This document shows, piece by piece, positions 1-10,174 of a stretch of 64,000 bases of DNA. Origin of the DNA: Coleophoma eucalyptorum (Eukaryota > Ascomycota > Leotiomycetes > Helotiales > Dermateaceae); assembly GCA_026120035.1 (NCBI GenBank), contig JALRME010000001.1:633909-697908 (forward strand), given 5' to 3'. Below the pieces are notes generated by a model. That model searched no databases and was not told the origin of the DNA. It saw nothing but the letters and a program-made list of their open reading frames with translations. The stretch's first letter is position 1. Each line of letters starts with the position of its first letter. The translations under genes and the position numbers were made by a program.

Positions 1-1383
1 TTCTTTGACGAACCGCTGGTCGTTGATGTGGTGCCGCTCTTTGGCGAACTGCTGGTCGCTGAAGAGGTGCTATTTCCGCTCTTTGTTCCGTTTCCTGTGT
101 TGCTTGTGCTGGCTGCAGTACTGCCACCACCACCAAGCAATTGCTGGACAGGCACGGTCGTGGTCAAGACGACAGGATTCAGGACTCTCTCGAAATACGC
201 CAGGCGCTCGCCATTGAAGGTCGTCGTGTTTCCGGTTGCATTGATAGCCAGGGTACCGTTCGTAGCCAAGGCTGGTTGCTCCTGGGAGATTTGCTGGATG
301 TTGGCTGCGATTGCGGCAAGACTGATAGTTGCCCGGAGCGGCAGCGAGTTGTTACCTGGTTGCAGGGTGAGGTTATCGATTGCTGCACTGCCGATGCTTA
401 CGTTTCCAATCGCAAGATTCATGGTTAAATTTCCCTAATCAATCGTTAGAGCATATCCAGACCGGGATGCATAGAGCGGGTACTCACAATCCCAATAGTC
501 AAAACTGACGGGTTAGGAATATTGGCTGTCGCTAGTAGATTTGTGCCGTCAGCTTCTGCTGTGGTGAGAAGTCTTGGGTTGGCCAGGTTGAAACCAGTGA
601 GATTGTTGAGACCTGACTTAGGATTAGAATTGCCTTATGTCCTAGAAATGGGGAATCTGCGAACCAATCATTTCGATTTGCTTGTCCAACGTTACTGGTG
701 CTCTAATTGATCCTAGGAATGCATCCGTCTTTCCTGTCGCCTGCATGGTGAACTTCTGATTATACATAGCAACCGCCAAAAAGCTCTCAAATGAGTCCAT
801 GTTGGTGATGGCTGCGGTCTGGCCTTGAACCTCGATGGTAGTCTTGCCACTCAAACTCTTTTCGGGCAATTGGATTTCCAAGAATGGTGTCTTGTTGATC
901 GGGCCGGCCAGACTGAGATTCAGTGGCTTCAGATTAGTCGTGATCGCACTTGGTGTATCGATAGTGGAGACAAGACTCATTTGGACGCTATTAGGTGAAG
1001 GATTCAGTAGACTTGCTGAGACGACGGGAAGTTGATTGCCGTCCACGACTTTCTGCACGATTGCTGGAATAATAACAAGCAATCTATACTCCCATTAGTA
1101 AATGCTCGGTAGCGCAACATGGATCCGCATACACTACTATAATCGTCAAAACAAGTCCAACAACATTGAGAATCGAATAGACAATCCAGTGTCTCTTAAC
1201 ATGTCGGATTATTCTTTTTAAACGACTATCATCCTCCTCATCATCATCCATGCCATTTCGAAGTGATGGATCAAACTGATACTGTTGTGCAGCAGGTTGC
1301 TTAGTCTCCTCGATCTCCTGGTAATTTGATGGCCTCCAATCTACGCGCGACATCTTTGCAGATCTCAGAGTTCCTGACTTCAA
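1..1383 (-). CDS. DUF3712-type single-pass membrane protein (C-terminus cut by window edge)
   Basis: Four exons visible: 1383-1133, 1083-665, 612-488, 434-<1. The introns are short GT..AG (49, 52 and 53 bp) and join frames exactly. The N-terminus is acidic then basic (DDDEEDDSRLKR), followed by one long hydrophobic segment near residues 60-85 (WIVYSILNVVGLVLTIIVV), so a cytosolic N-terminus with the bulk on the other side of a membrane is likely. The rest has the repeated beta-strand pattern of the fungal DUF3712 / LEA-like fold, for example LTIGIGNLTMNLAIGNVSIG. The C-terminal part turns into a Gly then Ser/Thr-rich tail that runs off the window. Such proteins are annotated as vacuolar or plasma-membrane proteins of unknown function. 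A second in-frame ATG at 1353 (MSRVDWRP) may be the true start. The family is fairly sure, the role unknown. Confidence 0.72.
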
Positions 1384-3026
1384 TGAAGACTTGCAATGGG
1401 TTCGGATGTGGCTGTGAAAGGAACCGGGGCAAGAGATGAAGATAAAGCCCTGTGAAGAAGCGAACTGCTGTCAAATACAGCCGTGCATTTTTAACACTGG
1501 CCATAGTCAAACGCGGTTTCGACTCGACCAGTCTGACAGCTCCAATGGCTTTCGTTCCATTGGGTGGCTCAGGTAAGGCAAGAAAGCGTGTTGCAGGCCG
1601 ATGACAGGAAAAGAATGTGCACTGCTGGATATGCGTTTGTTTGACCCTAATTCTCATGGCTTTCCTCTTTTGGCCACTCCATGATGGATTTGAGGGGAAG
1701 CCAAGTTTGAAGCTTTCGGGCCTTGTAGCAGGTGGACGGTAGGGTCTAGCGGGTGTGCTTGGATTCCCATAGCTTACAGACAACATAACCTGAGCTGTTC
1801 AATTTCTATCTTCATGGCCTGTCAAACATCCCATTGCCACTGCTCGAAAGCTCCATGACTGAACTCAGTCAAGGCAAGACCTTGAATAACAAAAAGATCT
1901 TTGACATCTGTGACATTCGCATCTGGTGATGGTTGTGATTATATGGGAAAGTGCAAAACGACCTGCCACCACAGAATTGTACAGTATATAAAAATTGCTC
2001 ATCAGACCTGCCAGTCGCATGGCTCTATATTGACCCTCCTATGCATTCCTGGGGGAAACAGATCGCTTATGGTGACAGCGTACATTCCTTTATGCACTGC
2101 ACTGCATGTTGAGATGGCTCTCAAGTGCCGGAAATGCAGTTCTCACTCTTCAATGCTGAGGGCCTGGTCAACGTCTGTGCAGCAGGGGAGGGGTCATCGC
2201 TGCACAGACGACGTATCAAGTACTTTTTCAAAGCGTCCAATAGTAGCAGCACAACAACTCACAATTGTTTCGAGCCCGGAACTTGGCCCTACATCTCTTG
2301 ATGTGACAGATGTGCAGCAGGGAGGACGTTGATCGGCGATCGGCTATGCTTCACCGAAGCGCTGACATGATGCTCCCGCTTGGAAGTCACGACGAACAAC
2401 CACCGGATACATGGCAGAAGAGGCAATGACACAGCGTATTAGAAACGCCATGGCTTGGACAAGGAGTTGGGGCGAGACAGGTGATGTACTGCCAGGTCTT
2501 CCAAAAGATCGGATATTGCAAGTGCTTGGTATCGCTGACGTATCCCATGAAGCCCAGGCTCGGCATATCACCTCGGCCAGGATGATTCCTTACTGTATCT
2601 TCTGAGCGTGGTGCCGGTCCATTGAGACGAAAAAACAGGTCTGGGATGTTGAAGAAGAGGGAAAGAGATGAAGGGAAGAAAAGTAAATGGAATGGAACCC
2701 GAGGCAAGAGGAGTAGGTCACGTTTTACCAAAATCACATGACCTAGAAACTCAAGCCGCTCTACAAAACACTACTTAAACGTTTCCGGCCCTCCCCTTCT
2801 TTATTCACCTGAGCACTAGAATTCCAAGAGAGAAAATTCTGTCATATTTGAAACACAAAATATCTCTCTAAACTCTGCTATAAGTGCTCAACAGAATCAA
2901 ATTTTCTCTACATTTGATATATTAGCTCTTAGAGCAGCGCAGTCGCGTCCAATCCCTTCCGTTCCATGACTTAGGTGTGTAGGGACAAACATTAGAAATT
3001 TAGTTTTCTATTTTAAACAACCCAAT
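1384..3026. other. Intergenic, 1.6 kb, no gene seen
   Basis: It lies between the 5' end of the DUF3712 gene and the 3' end of the xylose reductase gene. Short open frames exist (for example 1901-2332 plus and 2387-2737 minus) but none shows a domain, splice partner or protein-like composition. It presumably holds the promoter of the leftmost gene. From about 2760 to 3020 it is AT-rich. Confidence 0.6.
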
Positions 3027-4210
3027 TTATGCAAAGATTCGAATGGGTTTCTCCAGATAGAAGCCGGGGTCGTTGAAGCGCAATCCCTTGTCCAAGCTTG
3101 AAATCTCATCCAGTTCCTCCTGGGTCATCGTAAAATCATTGACCTCCAGGTTCTGCTGCAAGCGGGCCTGGTTATTTGACTTAGGGATGACTGCGATGTT
3201 CCTGTGGCTGTCAGTATAATTACAAACCATCGGAAATGGGTCTCTCTACCTTTGTGTAGCCCAGCGTAACAGAACCTTTCCTGGAGTTACTTTATGGGCG
3301 GTTGAGATCTTCTGGATGACAGGGTGGTCAAACAGCATGGGCACATCTTGTGCTCTCTTGCGAAAAGCGGGCGGGAGCTCCAGAAACGATTGTGGCCCGA
3401 ATGTGGAATATCCCGTAATAGCTATCCCCTCCTCTTGGGCCATTTTCACAAGTTGATCTTGTACAAGATATGGGTGATGCTCGATTTGGAGATTGGAGAC
3501 GGGGTGTCGGGCGTAGGACAAGAGATCGTACAGAAGTTGTGTTGAGAAGTTGCTGACTCCAATTGAACGGCATACCTTCTCATCTACTAATTCTTCTAAT
3601 GCTTGCCAGGTTTCCATTATTGGGACTTTATCGAGCTCGACCACCTTGTGATCAACATCCATCCACCATCCCTAAAGCGATCAGTAAGTTCAAATTATTT
3701 GGCCGAATTTCATCTTACCGGATATCTGATTGTCTGTGGCTCAATGTATTTCAATGCGACAGGGAAATGAATCAAGTACAGATCAATATAGTCGAGGCCC
3801 CAAGACTCGCGCTGAGCATACGCCATCTTCTTTACATGCTCTCTGTTTCTCGTCAGCAAATGGCAGACCCCACATCGGCAGAGCCGCTCACTTCTTGTGG
3901 TAATTGTTCCACAATTTCGTAGTTACAAAGATATCCTCTCTCTTGACTAGCCCATCTGCAATGGCTTTCCGAATACCTTCTCCAGCTTCTTTCTCATTCG
4001 CATAATCATAGGCACCATCAAACAGACGGTAGCCTGTCTTGATGGCGTGATACACAATCTCGGCGGTTGTGTCTTGGTTGACTTTCCACAAGCCAAATCC
4101 TACCAAGGGCATATCCTGCATTTCTTCAGTGAGATGCTGCCACGACCATGAGTGCTGCCAGCTGCCATGAGACTACTTACATAGCCAGAAGCCAACTTTA
4201 CAGTAGCCAT
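3027..4210 (-). CDS. NAD(P)H-dependent D-xylose / L-arabinose reductase (aldo/keto reductase, AKR2-like)
   Basis: Exons 4210-4181, 4115-3892, 3842-3719, 3671-3250 and 3201-3027 give 324 aa, the usual length of fungal xylose reductases. It should reduce D-xylose or L-arabinose to the polyol in the cytosol. The start reads [10 protein letters not shown], then [12 protein letters not shown]. All parts of the AKR tetrad are present: Asp and Tyr in DGAYDYANE, Lys in TTKLWNN, His in YLIHFP. The C-terminal cofactor motif [13 protein letters not shown] is the xylose reductase-type NAD(P)H phosphate-binding loop, and the tail [12 protein letters not shown] is characteristic. The gene is transcribed away from a polyol dehydrogenase across a 527 bp shared upstream region, which supports a role in pentose catabolism. 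The exact sugar preference, and whether it is the main xylose reductase or a paralogue, cannot be read from sequence. Confidence 0.9.
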
Positions 4211-4737
4211 TTTGTGTGAGGATATGGAGATGATTCAATGATAAAATTTGTATGTGTAGTACTGGTCGAAATCTGCTTGAATGGAATCTATGTTTAAGAA
4301 AGGGGCAAGTAAAAGTGAAGGGGAAGAAAGCTGCAGAAGAAATAGAGAAAGCCCACCCTCAGAGGCATCATTACCCCACCATGGCGTTTGCATCCCTTCG
4401 CTCGGCTACCCGCGGAAAGTCGGACTTAGAGCTTGGACTTGCACCAAAGCGCTTGCAACTACTGCATTCTTCACTTCCCCTCTTGACTCGACTTTGGAGG
4501 CATTTTCTAGCGATACTACTTGCATGATGCGCTCGAATCGGAGGGGTTTGCGCCTGCAAACGACAGCTTTTTTCAGATTGGCATGCCTATGCACAGTGCG
4601 GAGTAGCGTGCCAAAGTTCGGGATACTCTCACTTATAACATTTCTTTTTGCTTCTGATTCATATCTTGTATTTATTTATCTTTCTGTATTCGACACCATT
4701 CATATCACTTCCCTGTTTCTTACAAAGCGAAGTTATA
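4211..4737. promoter_or_regulatory. Shared divergent promoter of pentose reductase and polyol dehydrogenase
   Basis: This 527 bp lies between two divergent start codons. It contains a direct repeat of CGG triplets spaced by 5 bp (CGG at 4413 and 4421) beside a CCGCGG palindrome at 4410-4415, a layout that Zn2Cys6 activators can bind. One CreA-type SYGGRG site is read on the minus strand as GTGGGG at 4374-4379. I found no perfect XlnR consensus GGCTAAA. Binding by any named regulator is inference. Confidence 0.5.
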
Positions 4738-6116
4738 ATGGCGCCCTCAGTGCTTGAAACCCAGCATGAGCATATTACACTGCCGCCCAAAGTCCAACCC
4801 GGCACGAAATCAGCCTCTGGTGCATCTCAACACAAAAATCCAAGTTTGCAAGTTACGGCAGATCACCAAATAAAATTAGTTGAGGCACCCATCTCACAAC
4901 CTGGTCCCGGCGAGGTGCTTCTACATGTCAAGGCAACTGGAATTTGTGGGTGAGTGAGCAAGGCGTGAAATACACATCCTCTTAACCAATGCTGACGCAA
5001 TTTGCAGTTCCGATGTCCACTTCTGGAAGCGCGGTGCAATTGGGACTCTGACCGTAGACGGCGATTGTATCCTGGGCCATGAAGGAGCTGGAATTGTCCT
5101 CGAAGTCGGCGACGGAGTCACGAATGTGCAAAAGGGCGACCGGGTAGCCATTGAGCCCCAAGTACCCTGCGGGAACTGCTTCTCATGTACGAGTGGACGC
5201 GCGAATCTTTGTCCAGAGGTACAGTTCTCTGGCGTCTACCCGTATCATGGATCACTGCAACGGTTCAAAGTCCATCCTGCCAGATGGGTCTACAAGTAAG
5301 TTCTCAATAGATCCTCAAGCCCTTTTGCATCATGGAAGGAAAGCGATTGACCGTACTTTCAGACTCCCAGACCACATGACTTTCGCGCAAGGTGCTCTAC
5401 TAGAACCCCTCTCTGTAGTAATGCACGCCTTGTCACGAACCCACCTCTCGCTCGGCCGGGGAGCCGTCATCTGCGGCGCCGGGCCTATTGGATTGATCGC
5501 ACTAGCCTGCTCACGCGCGTCTGGAGCACATCCACTCGTGATCACCGACCTGGAGCCCAAAAGACTGGAATTTGCCAAGAAATTCGTACCTTCGTGCCAG
5601 ACGTATCAGATCGACACAAGCAAGAGCGCCGAGGAGAATGCGAAGGGGATTAGGAAATTGTTTGGGGATGCCGAGTATGACGCACCACGGACGATTCTGG
5701 AGTGCACCGGTGTGGAGAGTAGTGTTGTGACGGCCGCCTATACGGTCAGGACGGGCGGTGATGTGATGGTTATTGGAGTTGGAAAGGACGTGATGAATAA
5801 CCTGCCGTTTATGCACATCAGCCTTTCGGAGGTTTGTTGATTTCCCCTTCTGATCTTTCTCCCATACACCAACTCTAGAATATGATTAGCTGACCTTCTC
5901 TTTCGTCGCCAGATAAACCTCAAATTTATCAACCGCTACACCGATACCTGGCCGGCTGGCATCTCAGCTCTCAGCGGGGGTATCCTGAATCTCGACATGT
6001 TGGTGACGCACACGTTCCCACTGGAGGAGGCCAAGGAAGCCATGCAATTGTGCTCTGATGTTAGTAAGGGTAGCATTAAGGTGCAGGTTGTGGATGACGT
6101 GGATATTGAGTGGTAA
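4738..6116 (+). CDS. L-arabinitol 4-dehydrogenase / sorbitol dehydrogenase-type zinc alcohol dehydrogenase
   Basis: Exons 4738-4949, 5008-5295, 5363-5831 and 5913-6116 give 390 aa. It is a medium-chain zinc dehydrogenase that should oxidise a pentitol or hexitol (L-arabinitol to L-xylulose is the best guess) with NAD+. The catalytic zinc region is visible in TGICGSDVHFW and LGHEGAG. The structural zinc loop has four cysteines in the spacing C-x2-C-x2-C-x7-C (CGNCFSCTSGRANLC). The Rossmann motif is GAGPIGL and an acidic residue follows in VITDLEP, suiting NAD+. LEPLSV and TGVESS are typical of the LAD/SDH branch. Compared with characterised LAD (about 360 aa) there are roughly 30 extra N-terminal residues without obvious targeting features. 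It is divergent from the xylose reductase gene. LAD, xylitol and sorbitol dehydrogenases are close relatives, so the substrate is provisional. Confidence 0.85.
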
Positions 6117-6719
6117 AAAACACACGTACACGTGCAGTTGATTGAAGAGTAAATGATATTATGATTAAATGTTGAAAATGAGGACTGGATTCGTATGTAT
6201 TTACAAAAACCGTCGCCTTATTTTTGGGAACTCTCGTGGTATGCAAAGGCCCAAGTCTTAAGCACTGCCGCACTCTTGCTCCATCGTTACCCTCGTGATT
6301 ATTAATCCGATGAAGAGATTCTGTCTCAAGAATTAAACCAAGTTAGCACACCCCGCTCGTTCAAATACTCAGGAAATTCAAGAAATAAACAGAAATCAAA
6401 GATAGAATATGGCTCATTTCGAAAATAATATCGTCACAGAACTCAGTGGTAGTGACAAAAGAATAAGTTTAGAATCATAGCAAACATGTCTCCATCCTTG
6501 CAAGGGTGATATGTGATGCTTGTTGGATTTGTATAGAAAGGGATGGAAGACTTACCAATCCGATCGCAGGGCAGGTAGTGGTTGTCGACGAGGCCCTGGA
6601 TGGTTTAAATGTGCTTCATTTTCGGGTATCTTCAATATGATACAGATAAGGTAGAATGGAGGTGTAGATTACAACAGCAGAAAGAGAGTGAGAAGACTAG
6701 GTGAAAAGAAGTAGACCAC
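6117..6719. other. Convergent intergenic region, no gene seen
   Basis: It lies between the stop codons of two convergent genes, so it should hold both 3' UTRs and poly(A) signals. It is AT-rich and has no coding pattern. A small frame at 6076-6273 on the minus strand has no recognisable features. Confidence 0.6.
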
Positions 6720-7894
6720 TCATTGGCTCTTCTTCTCGCCCTCCTTCAGCCTCTCAGCCTCGAACCACTGTACTGCACGTCGAATGCCTTCTTCCAGAGG
6801 AACGATGGGCGAGTAGCCCAATCTCTTCTTCGCCTTGCCGATGGAGTAATACCGCGTCATGCAGCTATACCTGACTTGTCTCGTAGTTAATTTAGGGGTT
6901 TTGCGCAAGGCCCAGTATATCCACTCCATTGCACCTCCAATCATCAATCCTGTATCCTTACTGATCTCCCAAACATGCTCGGTCCCTTTGGTACTGCCTG
7001 CGCATTTCCATACCGTACGTGAGAAGTCCCAGAAGTAGACGGGCGCGTCGTTGGTGATGAAGAAGATTTCTCCATCAACTTTCTCGTGGTCGAGTGGTGG
7101 GGTTGCAAGGGTAGAGGTCTGAAGGAGCGCGACTGCAGCGAGGATATGACCATGCGCGACGTTGTCGACATAGGTAAAGTCGAACAAGTTGGTGTTATCG
7201 CCCAATTGGAAGCCGGTCTTGTTACTATAATGCACGTCGAGAACTCTGGGGATTAATTGGACATCGCCTGGACCAAAAATCGCTGCTGGTCGAATGGCAG
7301 TAGTGAGGAGTTTTGGAGCAGCTTCAGCGCGATTTGCGGCGATTGCGAGAGCCTCAGCTTCAGCCTGTTAAAGTTAGTAGGAATAACAGTATGGAAGCTT
7401 GATTTGCGCACCTTGGTCTCGGAATAATACTCTGTCTGCATTTTGCCCCTAATCACCGGCCATCTCTCGTCCGCATTGATGAGGTCAGAAGCATTGTCGC
7501 TGATGACACTCGCAGAGCTCGTGTATACCAAAGCCTTAACACCGGTTTTCTGGCAGGCCTCAATGACACATCTCGTACCATCGACATTGACCTTCTTGTA
7601 CATTTCCTTCGAACCACCAATGAGGGTGGGCGAAGCTGTATGAATGACAACATCAGGCTTGATTTTCTCAAACAGTGGAATCAAAGACGAGAGAGACGTG
7701 ATGTCACCATCAAAATACTGTACACCATCTGAGTCCGGTCGACGATTGTTTGTCGTTCGCAGATCAATGACAGAAATCTGCGCATTGTAGGAGGTGTGGA
7801 TGAGATTAACGATGTGATGACCGAGGAATCCACATCCCCCAATTACTAGAGTCTTCCCCAGTGGTTTCTTGGATTGTGCAGCTATTGGCGCCAT
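6720..7894 (-). CDS. ERG26: Sterol-4-alpha-carboxylate 3-dehydrogenase, decarboxylating
   Basis: Two exons, 7894-7412 and 7364-6720, with a 47 bp intron, encode 375 aa, the usual size. The enzyme is an NAD(P)-dependent 3-beta-HSD-family dehydrogenase that removes the C-4 carboxyl group during ergosterol synthesis at the ER membrane, together with Erg25 and Erg27. The N-terminus has the Rossmann motif VIGGCGFLGHHIV. The extended SDR active site is seen as Ser in YTSSASV and YYSETK (Tyr-x3-Lys). AIRPAAIFGPGD and DFTYVDNVAHGH are hallmarks of the 3-beta-HSD family. A moderately hydrophobic segment (GGAMEWIYWAL) lies near residue 310. It is convergent with the polyol dehydrogenase and has no functional link to it. 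A dehydrogenase paralogue outside sterol synthesis cannot be excluded. Confidence 0.85.
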
Positions 7895-8464
7895 TGTAGT
7901 GGTTCAGTGGTGTCGACAATAGAAAGGAGAACTGACGTTGGATTAGGAACTCTCAGAATCTGGGGTTGTTCGGATACCTACCAAATATGGTTAGCACCTC
8001 ATGTTTCGGAAAAACTCCGGCATTTCTTCTCCGTTTCTTTCCCTGAGTCCTTGAGCTATACTCACTATATACCAATCTTTCTAGTTAATAGTAATGTTTG
8101 AATTTTTGTTAATTACAGATGTTTAAAGTTTATTGGAAGAACTAGGGACAGAAGATAGAAGAGGAAGCAAGTAGAGTTCAATTTGTGCTGCCAAATAACG
8201 CCGTATCCGTCCATCCTTCCCAATTCCTTTTAGGCACAATGAATTTCGCTCGAACTCCAACGAGCTATTGAAAGCTCGTGAATACTCCCATGAAAGCGCT
8301 GACCCTATTTCAAGTAAAGTATCAGGGTAGGACCAAAGAAAACTCGCTAAATTCAAATCGTCTCAAGCAGTCATATCGTTACTAGGCAAAGACTGCCAAG
8401 AAAGTAATAGTAACGATCATTCCCTGAGCTTATCAGTAGGTCTTAGCTCAGCACGAGGAATAAC
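7895..8464. other. Promoter region of ERG26-type gene and 3' end of E2 gene
   Basis: About 0.57 kb without a gene between two genes on the minus strand. It probably contains the ERG26 promoter next to 7894 and the 3' UTR of the E2 gene near 8417-8464, including a possible last intron of that gene (8424-8468). Confidence 0.55.
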
Positions 8465-10174
8465 TTACTCCATGCTGCGCTGAACAGCCCTCCGCAGCTT
8501 CCGGTTGTATAGCTTCTTGTCGTCAGCAGAACCCCAAAAGAGCTTCGCAGCTTCTGGATTGACCATGGTCCGTGGATCGTAAGGAGGAGACTCCTCTTCC
8601 AGGGCCTCAATGATCGCCTCGATATGTGTCTTGACATCATCAGGACGCTTGGGTGTATAGCATGGCGTTCCATCGGCGGCAATTCGGTGGTGGAATAGAG
8701 GAGTCTCAAACTTTGCTCTTGGGTGCTCCTCCGGAAATCGTGGACTAAACGAGAGCTTGATTCTGAAAAGACCGCCGTCAAGATTTGTCATAGGCCTTCC
8801 AAAGTATGTAATCGCCCATACGAAAGGATTCTTATCGACGAAGTCGATGTCAAGTGTGACTGTTCTGTCCTTCTTATATGCCTCGACGACCTGTTCATAT
8901 TGACGCTGAAGATTCGCTGCTACTCCGGACTCCTTCCTCTTCTGGAGTAAGCCCTCCTCAGCCCAACGTTCCGTTTCCTCATCCAAGGTTTTTCGTATCG
9001 TCATTAGTCTTCGCTCTAGCTCTGTGTAGTTGAATTTTCCATCCATGCCATTCCCTGCACACTCAAACGGCATTCTTGAGAATTGTTGTCCATCTTTAAC
9101 CTCAGCCTTTGCTTTATTGATTGCCAGAAGATATGAATCATAATACCACATGAAGCGGCGTTTGCACATATCCTTGAAGGGTTCAAAAGCAATAGTTGAA
9201 TCTTCACCAAAGGTTTTGTCCATCTCGTCGTCGCTATCTGATCCTAGAACGCCAGCCGATGATATAACGGCACCAGTGATCGGTGAAATATCGAGGTAGT
9301 CCTCCATCCGCTGGATGACGCTGATTCGAAGGGTTTCATGACGGATCTATCACGACAGGTTAATAAATGACCTGCTACCAAAAACATCTTCTCACCTTTG
9401 CGACATAGTCTTTTTGGTTCTTCTTATCACTCTCGTCGTTCGCAGTCTCAAAGCCAGGTTCATTCTCGTAAGGGTTGGAAGACATCAGGCTTTGTATAGA
9501 GATCAAAATGGATTCAAGCCCTTGTGCTGATGACCATTCTTCTCCCCGTTCGCCTCGCCATGTCCTGCTTATATCAGTCGCGACATCCTATACCAATGTT
9601 GGAGACGAAGTACCCTAGAATTGACCTGAACTCATGTCAGTGAGATTCATTGCCATTATTGCGTTTACTTACAGGCAGACCTTTCCTTGCGCATATATGT
9701 TCGGGTTGAATCGGCATCTACCACCATTCGTAGTTGTTGCAACGACAGATGGCGCCTTTCCTGGGTATTCTAGACGGACTCAGTTCATGTTCGTAATGAC
9801 TCTGTGAGGAGAATATTGAGATACCTTTGCCAAACTTCAGCGCAAACTAGATCTTGATAAGCTTCTGTACAATACATTGGATCGAGCACTGCTGACCTCG
9901 AAGAATCCAAACTCGTATGGGGTCTCTGGCGGGCCAATGATGATTGCCTTGACATTGCGCACGTCGATATCACGACAAGAAACTGCAAGCGCTATACTCA
10001 AAATGTCAATATAGTGTTGATAGACGACTACAAATTATCTTTGCAGATGAGCCTTACAGAGATCGGGGCCTTTCTGAATGTCGCTCATCTCCTGCAACAG
10101 TGTCAGCCTTGTGACCCCACCAACGTTGGACAAAAGCTTACCCGCGCAATGCGGATAATGGAATGGTTCGACAT
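8465..10174 (-). CDS. Ubiquitin-conjugating enzyme E2 (UBE2Z-like) with a second UBC-like domain
   Basis: Eight exons: 10174-10142, 10091-10058, 9991-9897, 9846-9825, 9769-9673, 9625-9614, 9564-9396, 9346-8465, giving about 447 aa. The first UBC domain (about residues 1-155) carries FNPNIYAQGKVCLSILGTW, so the catalytic Cys is present. The following QSLMSSNPYENEPGFE is the UBE2Z-type signature. The SILG stretch just after the active-site Cys is encoded by a 12-nt microexon, and without it the frame and motif are lost. From about residue 300 a second E2-like fold follows: VTLDIDFVDKNPFVW, GGLFRIKLSFSPRFPEEHP, then FHHRIAADGTPCYTP, where a Cys occupies the active-site position but HPN is replaced by HHR. 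The donor-like GTAAGT at 8468 overlaps the stop codon; if spliced (to 8423) the protein gains one Glu and ends at 8417. E2 activity of the first domain is likely; function of the second is unknown. Confidence 0.85.

Noticed and set aside
1901..2332. 143-codon open frame on the plus strand
   Set aside because: No domain, Cys-rich but unordered composition, starts in a promoter-like stretch and has no splice partner.
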